64,000 bases of DNA from Albula goreensis (lineage: Eukaryota > Chordata > Actinopteri > Albuliformes > Albulidae), in NCBI GenBank assembly GCA_022829145.1, contig CM040764.1:17694361-17758360 (forward strand), in the 5' to 3' direction. Shown here piece by piece: positions 39,961-52,454 of this stretch (the first letter of the stretch is position 1; each line of letters starts with the position of its first letter). The position numbers and the translations under genes are program-made. Under the pieces are notes generated by a model. The model made no database searches, had not been told where the DNA came from, and saw nothing but the letters and a program-made list of their open reading frames with translations.

Positions 39961-40517
39961 TTCCATAATGATTTGGAATATAAAATAATAATATAACAAA
40001 TTTCAAACAGGTAATGTTTTGCTGTATTTGCTTCTGCTATGTGGGCTTTCACTGAATGCATTATTTCTCTGCATGTATTTTCTCTAATGCATTTTTTTCT
40101 GGATGTATTAGGGCACCAAAATATTTGTGACTTTCTCTTTTTTATGTTGGCTAAATAGAGTGTGATGTCTTAGTAATGACTTTCACCTTTCTTACTGTTG
40201 TAATTTTTGTGTGGTACTGTTTTATTTTTACCACTGTGTACAGCATTCTGTCTGCATTACCATAATGCCATTAGAAGATACACAATCCCTAGCATTCCCT
40301 GCTTATGCAAAAGAATGGAAACAATACATAAATCTGCTTATCTGTGATACAATAATAAATTTCTGTGTGTTTACCTTCATGAATAACTAGCAATAATTAT
40401 TTTTGTTTATCCCAGAACCTGATTGTAGGTTCTTTTTGCCATATGGCCAGCAGTCTTCCTGCTGGTCTGGTGGAAATGCTGACCTGAGATTCACCAGTTT
40501 CCTGTGTTTCTATCCAG

Positions 40518-40705
40518 TTGGGAGAGGACACCTTCAACAGGGCCAAGCTGCTGAACATCGGCTACACTGAGGCACTGAAGGAGGCGGAGTATGACTGCTT
40601 TATCTTCAGTGATGTGGACCTGATCCCCATGGACGATCGAAACCTCTACCACTGCTATGACCAGCCCCGCCACTTCGCCATCGCCATGGACAAATTTGGC
40701 TTCAG
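40518..40705 (+). CDS. b4galt2: Internal coding exon of b4galt2-like gene: DVD metal-binding motif
   Basis: The acceptor is tctatccag and the donor gtagct. The exon starts on a codon boundary with LGEDTFNRAKLLN and ends two bases into a codon (AG), which is completed to Arg by the next exon. The 188-bp length matches the equivalent B4GALT1 exon. The FSDVDLIPMDD segment carries the DVD motif at 40611-40619, whose second Asp binds Mn2+ in the family. Two cysteines, in YDC and in LYHC, match the second disulfide pair of B4GALT1. QPRHFAIAMDKFGF closes the exon. The MDDRNLY and FAIAMDKFGFR wording is closer to B4GALT2 than to B4GALT1. No frameshift or missing catalytic residue is seen, so the exon looks functional. 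Confidence 0.96.
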
Positions 40706-40929
40706 GTAGCTCCCCTCACCTCATTACTCAGTGTAGCACAGTGTATGGCAACCATAGCCAAGGGTGTACACTGACACTAACTACTTGATAGTGAAACTGA
40801 TTTTTCAAAACTGTCTGCAATAGCATGTGGGAAATGTGTTTCCTTTGCATGATGGGATCCTTTCCTCTGTTTCACGGCCCCAGCTGTCAGGATGCTTTTA
40901 GAGGGGCAGGGTTGGGAATCAAAGTTATT

Positions 40930-41310
40930 GCTACCTTGATGGTGCATGCTGGCAGAGAGTCCTCAAAGTCACAAGGCGGCCTGCTCAGAGATGTTTAATT
41001 TCCTCTGCAGTGTTGGCCTGTCTTTGTTGCTCTGGATAAGGGGGTGGGGTGGGGGGCAACACACTAACACACTCCTAACACGTTGTCGCCTCTTATCAAA
41101 GGAAGTGAGAGATGACACTACGTGTTGGCGGGACGTGTCTTTTGTTGAGAGAATTAGAGGCGCTATCTGTGTGCCCTCCTCGTCTGCGGCGAGATAATCG
41201 CTTGTGGAGAGATGGAGCGAGCGAGCTCCGCAGCAGCTCGCGGCTCGGCTCTGAATCCCTCCTCGTTACACACAGGTTGCACCAGGGCCAGAGGCCCTCA
41301 TTTTGAAAAG
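40930..41310. other. GC-richer, CpG-containing block downstream of the DVD exon
   Basis: About 225 bp after the exon, the segment includes a G-rich gataagggggtggggtgggg near 41036. From 41180 there is a CpG-dense stretch with tctgcggcgagataatcgc and gagcgagcgagctccgcagcagctcgcggctcgg spread over 41216-41250. Small open frames on both strands are not gene-like. It could be an intronic regulatory element. Confidence 0.3.
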
Positions 41311-42109
41311 TCACATTTGCCTGTTCCCTTGCACCTTTGCCAGCACTTTCTAATTAACACCCTCTGCTGCTGAGGCCAAGCATCTATGTATGTAAGCTGC
41401 AAAAACACTTAGAGCTGTGTCAAAAAATACTGCACATAGCCAGCCACACTATTTCTTTCCTCATATTTCCTTTACTGATACAATTTCCTGGATTTAAAAG
41501 CATCAGCCACTCAGGTTTTAGAAGCCATTGTGGTCTTAACTTTCAAACGATCACAGGGCATCTTAGAGTGCAGGTATAGAGTGCACAGACTGAAAGATTA
41601 ATTAAAAACTAATTTTAAAATAATGATGGAAAATCCATTACCCCGTGATAGAGGACGATCAAATCAAAATTAACTGTAAATAAGTTGGAACAGATTTTTT
41701 TGTAGTAATGTGTGTTACTGATGGCCATTTGGAAATGAGTGAGGTGCAGGACTGTGTACAGTAAGATCTCTGAACTTTTCTTTCGGAGTGATGACAAATG
41801 CAGGTCTGAATACATATTTTGATGTAATTAAACATTTCTGGTGTGCTGTTGAATGTCATGAAGGTGCAGACATAATTAGCTTATATTTTCTCAGCTTATA
41901 ATAAGTAAAAGTAATAAGTAAAAGGAAAGAAGTAACAAAACTCACAAGCGTACTGTGCTGCTGCTGGTAAACAGTTTATTAAATTGACATATTATTGTGA
42001 ATGCTTCTGAATAAAATGAATAAATGCATGTCGATAGCCATAAGCATTGCCTTTTGAAGGAATGCGCAGTTGAGAATAATGAATCATTAAATGACTAATT
42101 GAGTTCCCA

Positions 42110-42700
42110 CAATGCGATGAACGTTAATGATCGCTTAGCGGGCTTCTTTACAAGGTGACTGTGTCAGCACCCTGCCGCAGGAGGGCTGAAATCCAGTGTG
42201 TGTAGATGACACCCACATCCCCAGTGACTGGCCACAGGGTGCTGCCCAGCTAACGATACTGCAGCCGCAGTGATAACAAGCCTGCTCTGACTCTCCTCTC
42301 ACCCATGACTTAGATCAGGTTTTCCGCCGCACTCTGAGTCACCACATGGGGTTGTTTCTGGAGGAAAAGGGGTGGCATTGGTGAGCAGGTCTCGCAAAGG
42401 GAAGGAGAGGGCCTCCCTGATGCCAGAGCTCCTCCCCCTGCCCTGTTTCCGAGGGGACGGTCGCTCTAGCAGATGGACTTGTTTGTTTACGCTTGTTGTC
42501 TCGGTTAGCACTGAGCTGCTGCCTGCCCCAGTGATGAGCGTGTTGCATGCTGACTTGCGCACAGTGGCCTGGAGCACGCTCCTGGCGGGCACCCATTCCA
42601 CCATCCGCCTTCCCCTGGTACTGACAGAAGGGGCGGCAGGAATCATGCATTACAAAGTTAAAATTGCTCTCTCCATCTCTTTCACGGTTGAGAGATGTTA
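42110..42700. other. GC-richer block, candidate CNE
   Basis: The block starts with tgatcgcttagcgggc near 42128, continues with gataacaagcctgctc and a CpG-containing gaggggacggtcgctc near 42451, and ends in AT-rich DNA at 42700. Open frames of 110-130 codons on both strands overlap each other and show no domain. Confidence 0.25.
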
Positions 42701-43029
42701 GCTTGAGTAAATGTAACCACAATGCATAACTCACAACAGCAATATCATCTCAAATTAATTTTTCATAATGATACCAATTTTAAGCATGTTTCCATGAGCC
42801 ATGTTAAATGTTTTTTTTTTGCTTGTATGTAGTGCTGTTCCATGCACAGTCTTATGTCTGCATGGCTTCTTGTATGATAACTTGTGTGCATGTAAAAGCA
42901 TATATTGCACGCAGAAATAAAGACATACTTGTACATAGATGGCTATATCTTGTAAATTACATCCTCTTAACATTGTATATTCAGTTTTTTTCAAGTACTC
43001 TATTAAAGACATGTGAGTGAGTCAAAGCT

Positions 43030-43105
43030 CAAGGAAAATGAGAAGAGAGAGAGAAAGAGAAGTCTGAGAGAAGGAAAGATAAGTCTGAATGAGGAAGGCA
43101 TTCTA
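43030..43105. repeat. Purine-rich (GA)-type low-complexity tract
   Basis: The tract is almost all purine on the + strand, with agagagagagaaagagaag as its core and a repeated aagtctga motif. It is ordinary low-complexity intronic DNA. Confidence 0.8.
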
Positions 43106-44380
43106 AAGGGCTGCCCAGTGAGAACGTATTTATGAGGGAAGAGAATGATTTTAACAAAGTTTTTAAGCCCCATCTCCACACCCTGCCCCCCATTCTTCAA
43201 CTCCTCTGCTGATCTGCACCACCTCCCGCCCGTTCTCTCCCATTCTTAACCAACGCCCCCACCCCACATTCCTCACCTCCTCTCTCATTCCGGGCCACCT
43301 CTTCTGTTATGAATGCCTCTTCTCTTTCTGACGTGTGTCTCCTCTTCAGCGGTTTCTCCAGATTCTCGGGGCTCCGTCAGGCCGCAGTTTTGGACAGTAA
43401 GCTGGGTGCAGGGCGCTGGGGGCAGAGGGAAGGTGTCAGTTGTGAAGTGATGTGTGTGACTCTCTCTCCCTGGACTGACTGAGACTGCAGCTCCAAACAG
43501 ATAGGGCTGCTGTGTGTCACTTTCAGAGCTCGTCACTGCGGTAGCCTGACAGAGTTACAAAGCAGTGCCAAAGCCATTCGCACGGCATGGCATCGTCATC
43601 TGTGGAGCGAGGGAAGATCATATTGATGAATTACCTTTTTTAGATGCGTTCACCGCCAGTGCATTAGCCTGGATTCTGTATTTGGATATAGACTACAGAT
43701 GCACAGAGCTTCATTTTTAGATTCATGGCATCTGATGTGGCATGTGTGATGTAGACCGCTGGTCCAATTCAAGAGAGGTTGACGGCATGACACGAAGTTC
43801 ATGTCTTTGTCACCGGCTGTACACAGCTGTGGGGATGAACCTGCTTTCCAGAATGTTCCACAAGTGTGGAGCGCTTCAGTATTCCATTAGTTTGACCTTA
43901 TTTGTTATCTGTTATTTCCTTCAGTAGCATATGCACTTTGAGACATTTGAGTAGATATAAAATGTGCTCATGTGTATGTGTGCGAGTGCTTTTCACATGA
44001 CATAATAATTATATGTTATGTGTTTTCAAAGATTCAAGTGTAGAGGCTAGAATCAAGTGATGCATTTTGTAGCCCACTAATCACTATTTTCAAATGCACA
44101 AACATTCACATTCCTTATAATTGCTGACATAAACAATTATTTATTTTTTTACATCTGTATGCCAGGCCACTGATACATAAACTATCAACACTTGCAGTGT
44201 GTTAAATTTTATTTTCTGTTTTCTATTTCTGAATAAATTGTGTGTTTTGATTGTGGAAAGAGGACAGGGCACAAATTGTGAAATTTGTGGGTTTGTGTGC
44301 TCTGGTCCCCAATTGGATGTGAATGAGATATGGTGTTGATGTGGTTCAGTGGCCTAAACATGGTTTTCTCCCCAATGCAG

Positions 44381-44503
44381 GCTGCCCTATGCTGGGTATT
44401 TTGGAGGGGTCTCCGGGCTGAGTAAAAAACAGTTCCTGAAAATCAATGGCTTCCCCAATGAGTACTGGGGGTGGGGAGGCGAGGACGATGACATCTACAA
44501 CAG
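44381..44503 (+). CDS. b4galt2: Internal coding exon of b4galt2-like gene: WGWGGEDDD motif
   Basis: The acceptor is ccaatgcag and the donor gtaagg, a near-consensus donor. The first base completes the split Arg codon from the previous exon; 40 codons follow, and the exon ends with AG of another Arg codon. The 123-bp length matches the equivalent mammalian exon. It encodes LPYAGYFGGVSGLSK, then NGFPNEYWGWGGEDDDIYN. The family-defining WGWGGEDDD lies at 44466-44492. In B4GALT1 structures this loop contributes the catalytic Asp and acceptor-sugar contacts and includes the conformationally mobile Trp. Every residue of the motif is intact here. The exon is separated from the preceding one by only 3.7 kb, the shortest intron in the window. 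Confidence 0.96.
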
Positions 44504-44814
44504 GTAAGGGTGCAAAGTTTCTATCCCCAAATCGAGCTCAGCTCCTTAAGCCATTCCATGAACAGTTCTGGTTTTGGCAGTTACATCTCGTAATTAAATC
44601 TCAAGAGCATGCTGGAGAATCGGTGACCCGACCCCATTTTGAACTGGCTCTTAGAAGAAAAACCAATGATACAGATTCATAGCAGAAATGGCCTTCTTTG
44701 GTTCTTTCTCAGGGACTATGTACAATTTTTAACATAAATCCAAAATATTAAACCAGAGTGTCAGAGTTACAAATTCATTTCATCTGCGGTCCATCCGCAG
44801 GTATAACAGTACAA

Positions 44815-45160
44815 TACAAGACGATAAGATAAGTACTTTATTCATACATACAGTAAAATGCAACATGAGAGAAAGGGTATTTTAAGAGGACAAAACCACA
44901 ATAAGAGGCATAACGCTAACAGTTATAATAACATGTATTACTGTCAGGATTTCTGCCCGTGGGAGGTGAGGAGCAGTGGCTCCAGGGTGAGGTATCCCGT
45001 TTATAGAAATGGAGTGGAATACAGTTGGGCCTCTTGGAGCCAGGGCTGAATCCACGGTGCTCTGGTGCCTGCTGTGGCAGGACTCCCATTGGTTCATGAG
45101 TGTCTGTTCATTGTGTCAATTTATTCTTTGGTGATGCCAATAAAACTGTCAATGTAAATT
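44815..45160. mobile_element. Possible retroelement relic
   Basis: The stretch acgataagataagtacttt near 44820 resembles sequence near the 3' ends of some fish non-LTR elements ('agataagatactttatt'). An ataaaactgtcaatgtaaatt-like tail follows near 45140. No reverse transcriptase frame is present. The assignment is by resemblance only. Confidence 0.25.
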
Positions 45161-45479
45161 AAAGATGCGTTTATATGCACAGTATTGTTAAAATTCTGGT
45201 TGTGCAGAGCACATCTTTCAGAGGGCAACTATAGCATGTACATATTTACCACTTTGGTGAAAGAGTAGGCAAAGGTCAAGAAAGCGAATGGGATTGTATC
45301 CTTAGGACGGTTTAGGATCCTGCTGGTGAAACATCACCAGAAGGTGCATGTCTTTAAGGCTAGTGCATTTCCACTTTGAGCCAGCTGCAGATTTGGCTGT
45401 TTGGGAAAGAGAGCACCTCAGACATGTCAGTTTGAAACAATTCTAAAGCCTTAAGAAAGCGTCACAGCAAAGGGGGCTC

Positions 45480-46015
45480 AAGCTTTTAGGGTTGTCTAGA
45501 CAACACGTTTGTGCTTTTGTTAGTTTCTGTGGAAGCGCGAAATCTGAAGACCCCCCATTGCAAAACCGACCCCCAGCCAATCTCTAACAATCTCTAATCT
45601 CCGTCTATTTCTGCTTTGAAAATGTATGGCTTTCAAATGTCTGACAGAGGACATGGAGAATGAACCTTTTCCCATTTCCTCCACACTTGTTTTGGAAGAT
45701 AATAAATAGCTGCTTCGAGTCAAATATCGTTCCTCTCTGGTGCAGGTGATATGTGACTGCCGGCACTCACTGCAAATGGCAATCCCAATAATGTGATAAC
45801 ATAGAGAAAAGATGTGGGAAATCAGAGAGCCCGGGAAGCTATGCTGCCACTCCCGCTCTCCCACACTCCACGGCCGGATGTTTATTGTTGCGTTGATGGA
45901 GATTGAGGATGGGAGCATTATTTGATATGAATCAGCTCCTGATCTTAGTGAGATGATGGGGGGGTGTGGTTTAAGATGAAGGTTAGAACTGCAGTGTTCC
46001 ACAAGGCAAGCATAT
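45480..46015. other. Candidate CNE carrying the longest non-exonic open frame
   Basis: A 185-codon open frame on the - strand (45520-46077) is the longest in the window, but its conceptual product has no recognisable domain, signal peptide or periodicity. The DNA mixes cggccggatg, tttattgttgcg, gataataaatagc and a G run near 45957, which looks more like constrained non-coding DNA than a gene. Confidence 0.3.
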
Positions 46016-46719
46016 CTGCCAGTGTTAGGTAACAGCCTCACCCATTTTTGCCTCAGTGTACAAATTAAGGGTGCCATCTGTTTGAAAAAACTGGCTAAAG
46101 TGTTTGATTAGACATATGGTTTTCTGAGGCTGAATTGTAAATCAGCCAGAAAATAGCCTGCCAGTGGCTTTGCATATTTTTTGCATGACACAAAGGACTG
46201 TGGGATGCTATATTCACTGCCATGTCAGAGGACAGTGCTGAGACGTGCAGCTTTTTTATTTTGCTCTTCCAGAAGTCAATGCACAAAGACCACACCTGCA
46301 CATGGTTGTCTCTCACACTCCAGTGACCGTTCCAGTCTGGTTGTCCCACTTCTATTCAGGGGAGGACAAGAACCCCCAAAGGTCTGGAATGTGACATGGA
46401 CCCCATGATGACAAAGTTGTGAGATGAGAAAAAGAGTAAAGCTAAGAATAGGTTCCATTTTCACGGGTGAAATTGTTGATCTCAGATCAGTATCACTTTT
46501 TAGTTGGTAATGGATGCGGTTAGGATGTGGTCAGTAGAAAAGCTCATCTTAGATCAGGCACTCTTAACTCTGAGATGCTTTATGAAAACATGCCCTGAAC
46601 TCCCTCTTGAAGCAGACTAACTAACAATCAAACCTTCACAGACTGGAATCAGCTACATCATTCAGAGGGAGTGGGAGGACAGAAGAACATGGCGTGATTT
46701 TCATAGAGGCGTACAGTAG

Positions 46720-47050
46720 TCAGCCGATGTGGAATCACAGTCACTTCGCACGCAAGCAAAATTCCACGGGCGGGGAAGTTGGCACGTTGCAGTTCAGCCC
46801 CCCTTGCAGCGGGCACTCCCCTCACCTTTGGGTTCATCAGCGCTGCCAGCCCCTAGCAGCCTGACCCACAATCTGCAGGACTTCTTCTTGTCAGGCTCGC
46901 CACTGATGTAACGGTCTCCCAGCGATGAGGAGTGAGCTCTGATTAGGCTCAAAGCAGGGCGACGCTGTGACACATCACAGTTCACACAAGGACATGGCCG
47001 AGAGCTGAGGATCCCAGCAGGGAAACTGTTTACACGACTTGCTTGACAAG
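46720..47050. other. GC-richer block, candidate CNE
   Basis: The block includes cacgggcggggaagttgg near 46766 and gatgtaacggtctcccagcgatgagg near 46905. It is bordered by AT-rich DNA. There is no coding signature. Confidence 0.22.
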
Positions 47051-50000
47051 AATCAAGACCGGATACTGCAGCCTAATTTGAGCCCTTCGCTGGCTGTGAT
47101 GTTCTCCTGCTAAGGCAGGGAGACTTTGAAGCAGTTAGCCTATTTTGCCTTTGGGTGAATAACTCACTCTAAATGTGACTAAAGAATGCATTTGACAATG
47201 AAGGACTTCATTATTTCTTATGAATTATTGGGTTCAGTTCCAGCGTTTGCAAAACTTTTGCAGTTGTTAATGACTCTGCTAAGGTGGTTTACGGACACTT
47301 GAACAATAAATTACATTTTTGTGTTGTGTATTTTTTCCTCCTTGACACATTCTACTTCCATGGGGTGGTGTGATGTTTTGAATTAATCTTCAGGCTACTT
47401 TTTGTAGCCCAATGCCTTTGTGTCAGAAATCACAGAGGCACACACTCCTGTGTCTGAGCCCAGCTGCACCTGTGCCCTTGTTACTGTGCCAGAGAAAAAT
47501 GCCCCGCAATAATAACTTTTTATTTAGTCCTTTTATCTGTGGAAAAAGGCAATATCTGCAGGTGGATTTTCTACACATAATTGAATGAACAGCTTTTTCT
47601 AATCTTCTTCCCAACTGTGATTTTTGACTGGATGTGTAGGTTTGGCCAGAAGGTCGGCGCTGTACAGAATCATCAAGTAAATTAGCTGCAGACAGACGTA
47701 GCTTCGAGTTGAGCTCTGAGTCGGGGGGTGAGGGTCGACTTGTCCCATTGCACATACACCCCCAGCCCCTGTACCCCCACCCCTCCAAAAAAAATCCTCT
47801 GAACTTTACCTAGTGTATGCTTTTTCCAGCATCCTCTTGTAAAAAACAAATCTCACTTCAGAGTGGAAACTTTGCCGTAATCATTGTCGGTGTCTGTCTG
47901 AGTCACTGAGGAGGAAGGGGTACCCAGAGGGGACAGTTCCTTTGTCGCATCTTTGCCGGTGACAGCCACGCTTTTTTCTCCTGACTGATGTGCCTCCAGG
48001 CCCCAACTTGGGTCCCCAAACGCCCTCGCAGTCTTAGGATAACCTTCAGATTCGGGGCTTCCCCTGAGAGCCAGGGAGCTGCCAGGAGTTTGTTGTAAAA
48101 CAAGCAGAACTGTAAACCTCTTAACCGCTGCTGTGTGCAGTGCCACCCGTGATAGAACACCTCTGAACAGTGCAAGACTGTGAGTCAGAGTCATTCACTG
48201 CACACCCTGCTACGCTATGGGGAAACATGAATGTATGGATGTGCCCTGTCCTCTTCTGACTAATCAACATGCATGTCATTGGAAGAATGTACATATCGTT
48301 AGATACGTTTGGCTGAGTTATATAGTTGTGCACTCCCAATGCAGGTTTTATAGCAGTGAAACATCCTTGCCTTTGTGATTTGTGCATACACTGGTAATAT
48401 TTAAAGAAGACTGACTCATACATTTAATATGTTGTTTCAAAAAGTGTCACAGGGATGATCCATTTTAAAAACCTTGAGCTCCTGCACCCTTCAATTAAAA
48501 CACACAGCGTATTTGTGAATGTCAAAAAGCCACGACACCTCCTCCTCCTCTCACTTCCCATTAGTTTATCACCTTCCACACCTGGTAGCATCTTAGGTCA
48601 ATTTGTGTCTAATCTGCTAGCTCTAGAGCATGTGAACACCCTTATCTCCTGAGAGAGTTTACCCGAGGCTCTCACGTCAGACGACCCGGTGCCTGCTGTC
48701 TGCCCTCACTCTAAAGAATGCACCAGAGTGAATTTCTCCCAGCCGACCTGACAGCCATTCTGCGCCCGCCCCCACCCACCTCTGCTCATTTCGCGCATAT
48801 GGCTCCTTTGAGCCTACAGAGTCTCAGCAATGCAGTCTACCACGCCAGCCTCTTCTCAGGCCCTATGTGCAAGAATTTCAGCCACCTGAATTTCAAATAA
48901 ATGGAAGTAAAATGAGTCTTTATTGATAAAAACAAATTTTTTATTCCATTCTAGTTGTTAAAAACCCTTATACTCTGTCCTTGTCTTTTTCATATACTTT
49001 AGTCGGGCTGCAAGGTAGTGGCAGAATATTTATAGAATGTCAGGCATTGAGTTAGCAGCAGCAGTAGCAGTGGTTTATGAGGGCATGATCATAGCCTTGT
49101 TGTAGTCCTGTTTCCCTAGTTTCTCACGCAGGTCTGATCGATCGCCCTTCAAAACCACTCACCCCCTGCGCAAGGAGACTGAGAACTGTCAGCGGTACAG
49201 TCACAGAGGAGTGGCTCAGTCCAGCGTGACCGCATGACCGTTCCCTGCGTCATATGCCCCCCCCGCCTATGCCAGGAGGGCTACTCCTTTCAGCTGCCTC
49301 GTTCCAGAGTGTGTCCTTCTGAAATTAAGTAGGGCTGATGATTCCAATTCCCCTCGATTCCAAGGGTCTAATGCAATTAAACGCACCGTGGCACAAAAAA
49401 GATTTGGAGAAATTCTGGGTTACGCCAATCAAAAGGGCAAGGGTAGGGCAGGATGGCTGTCGAAAGAGGATTAACCACAACACTGAAGTTCTGAGCAATA
49501 CTTCCATTTTTCTCATCTGCAAAAAAATAGTAATTTTTTATTCAAGGCCAATTACAGTTTTATACTGACACAGAAAGAGTCCAGAAATGATGGAAATAAG
49601 CCAGTGGATGTCACGTAGATGCCAGCTCTTGTTGAGTATGACAGTGGTTTCCTGTGTGAATGAAGAAAATCCCTCATGTGTGGAAAAAGATACCCTGGAT
49701 AAGGGTGGGCATACAGCCCTCTGTTAACTCTGTATATGACAACCCAATTCCTACGTTTCCGTTTTTCTTACTGGAGACCTTGAGCAATGTGTGTTCCCCC
49801 TCCAAGGGCAAGTAAAATCTAGTATCAATCTTATCTTATTGTTCCTCACAGAGTTGAAAACACATTTCTGTAGATATCCGCAGTTTATACACAGCTATGC
49901 TTTGTGCTGAGCAAAGTCAGGGCTAAATGTTGTTTTTGTTGTGATGTTGATTGTTGGAACACAGTCTTCTCTCTCTTAATGGTACAATTTTAAAGGCTTG

Positions 50001-50437
50001 AATCACTTCAATCTGAATGGCTCAGAAAAACATGTACACAGAAACAGAATTAAACATGCATATACATGAACACACACACACAATGCATTTCATTGCATGC
50101 ATGTAGCAGTCACTCTTATCCATACCGACTTCCAACACGGGTTTAAATTGAGAGCCTCCACATGATGAATTGTAGTAGTGCTAGACCCTAGCTACCCACC
50201 TAATATGCAGAAAGCAAACTACATAAAGCAGACAGTGGCCTCTCTTATGATATAGCTGCTCACTACATGGGCTATATAGAGAGCAAATATTTATTTATGA
50301 TTCAGACAGTGTTTCGTCATGCTCAGGTGCATGGCATTCAGTGTGCACCTTTTAGTGTTATACATAACACTTTTGATTATGAGAGTGCTCTGGGAGTATA
50401 TGCTGTGTGTACTCAGTTCTCAGCGTTGACCACACAG

Positions 50438-50610
50438 AGCCCTGGTTTCCACATGTTTTTGTTCCAGCCAGCCACTTAATCACCTGATTCAACTTGACAT
50501 TGTCTTGATTGAACCCTGTATTGCTTTGCTTTCCTCCACAGCTCTGAGAGTGTTATTCTGCTAAAGAGGAAACCCTGCAGGACTGGTGCCCTCCAGGAGC
50601 ACAACTGAAC
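50438..50610. mobile_element. Degenerate non-autonomous transposon-like repeat
   Basis: The segment opens with gccctggtttcc and a tgtttttgttccagcc stretch and closes with aaaccctgcag, then gccctccagga. This resembles a repeat type I recall as common in fish genomes, whose ends read like 'ccctgcagg...ccctccagga'. Terminal inverted repeats are weak by eye, and no open frame of interest is present. Family assignment would need a repeat-library search. Confidence 0.4.
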
Positions 50611-52454
50611 TGCTTTAGTTAGGGTCACATCTTTGCATTCAGCCCAAGCACCCACACAAAGCTGCTGACTTGTTGTACTGTCATTGTCTATAAGCCTAGA
50701 ATAGGGGGATAGAGACAGGTTTCTATATGGAGTTGATTAACCTCTCTTGCGATGTTCCTTCAACTCCTGCAATTTTACTGTCAGTCAAGCAGTCCAGTAT
50801 GAGAAGTATTACCATGCACTTGGCAACTACAGCCATACTATTTTAAACAATTTTACATAAATGACTGGGTAAACTGCATGTAAAATATTTTTTACATTAT
50901 ATTTGCCAAATGTATGGTAAGATTTTTCATCTGACATTATAGATGAAAATCAGATTTTACACGTACCTACGTATCTTTTTCATCATAAACCATGCTCAGC
51001 CAATGTTGTAAACCATGTAGCAGTACTATTGTTAGGTGTTTAATAGCTTTAAATATATTGTAATGCTTGCTGCGTGTTGAATAACTGTCATCTAATGTTT
51101 TATGTGCTCAGCATGGCTTCAGTGACAATTAAATTTTCCTTTGCATCTTCAGTTGACGCTTTGCACTAACAAAAGTGAAGTCTACTTCGTACCTCATGTC
51201 TCTCTGTCACTCTGCCCGTTTAGGAAGCATTCATGTGTATTTACAAGGCTGACGGATCTTACCGCGGCTTGGCTCAATACTTAGTTTTTTAAGTCTGTCA
51301 CTAACTGTGCCTTCAAACTCGTATCTGTCACCTATGCGGTAGTCAAGGCTTTTGGTTTGGCACACGGTTTACAGCATCGGTCCAAGACTGTAGGAGCAAG
51401 AAGCAGAGACAATACAGCTTCTCAGAGCCATCAACTGTTCCCTCATAAAACTGCTAAATTCCTGAAAGCAGCTTTGAAATGATCTGTTCACATCCTGCAA
51501 ATTGATAGGAGCTATTCCTGCTTAGATTTTCTGTGTCTTTAAGTGGTCAGAGAGCTACCTGCAGAAAAGAATGTTTTTTTTATGTCAGCAGTACACACTG
51601 TCTTGCATCATCAGCGAGAGGAGATTCTGGGTTTATAGATGCAGTTTGTTTAAAAGTGAATGTAGGTACATTGTGCTCAGCACAAAACATCATTTTTATA
51701 TTTTCCTTTAATTAAGGAAAGAGAATGCCTGTAGCTTTTGAAAATGTAAACCCAGTAATGTGAACATTACATGGACACACACACGATCAAAACATACACA
51801 TATTACAAACGTTCATGTATTCTGCCAACTTTGCGTACAGTGCTGTATCTCCCCACATACTGCCAGCAGTACACACAGGCAGCCATATTCTGCGCTGTGA
51901 GCACACTGGATCCTGCAGGGGTGCTGGTCGTCTGTGTAGCTGTTAAAACAAAGTGAAATGACAGATTTGTTGAGACTGCTGTATGAGGCAATGGCAATAA
52001 GCAGTGGAAGGCGAGCGGCGTGCTGGAGATTGATACACTCTTAGGTGCGTTCATTGTGTGCATTCATGTGCCACTGAGCAGCACTGTAATAGCCTCCATT
52101 TACCACTGCCATCCCCTCCGCAGTCATGAGGTAGGCATCATTTCTACTTATTTCCACTGAAATACTCATAAGCTATTTTACTGCTTTCAGGACTGTGCAT
52201 GCCTCATACTTCTTCACCATTTTATCTAATAGTCCACGCTGTCCATTCATTGTGAGAAAGCAGCTCCTGTTTGATACCACAGAAATGCTGATCGTATTTC
52301 ACTTTTTTTTTTTATTTCACTTCTCCTTACGTTTATGAAAGCATACATTTAGTGCAGGTAGCTTTCACCTTTGTGTAATGGTGTGGATTTAGTCAAGATT
52401 TGACCATAGACATTCAACACATGAATTTAATTATGACTAAAATGTAAAAGTATA

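Larger units (their letters stand above)
17534..40517 (+). other. b4galt2: Intron between the PFRHR exon and the DVD exon (22,984 bp)
   Basis: Donor gtcagt at 17534 and acceptor tatccag at 40517 bound a phase-0 intron. It holds a poly(A) run at 17679-17695, an (AAT)n microsatellite, a (CA)n microsatellite, SINE-like relics and several GC-richer blocks, all listed separately. Stretches 23400-25600, 26130-27440, 30000-31960, 32300-36300 and 37900-40400 are AT-rich and I see no gene in them. No nested gene is supported on either strand. Confidence 0.8.
40706..44380 (+). other. b4galt2: Intron between the DVD exon and the WGWGGEDDD exon (3,675 bp)
   Basis: Donor gtagct at 40706 and acceptor ccaatgcag at 44380 bound a phase-2 intron, consistent with AG | G Arg codon splitting. 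It contains GC-richer blocks at about 40930-41310 and 42110-42700, a purine-rich run at 43030-43105 followed by a C-rich stretch at about 43170-43290, and otherwise AT-rich DNA (41320-42100, 43910-44370). No additional exon is supported. Confidence 0.85.

Noticed and set aside
45520..46077. 185-codon - strand open frame as a gene
   Set aside because: There is no domain, no splice partners and no promoter evidence. Kept only as a finding to test.
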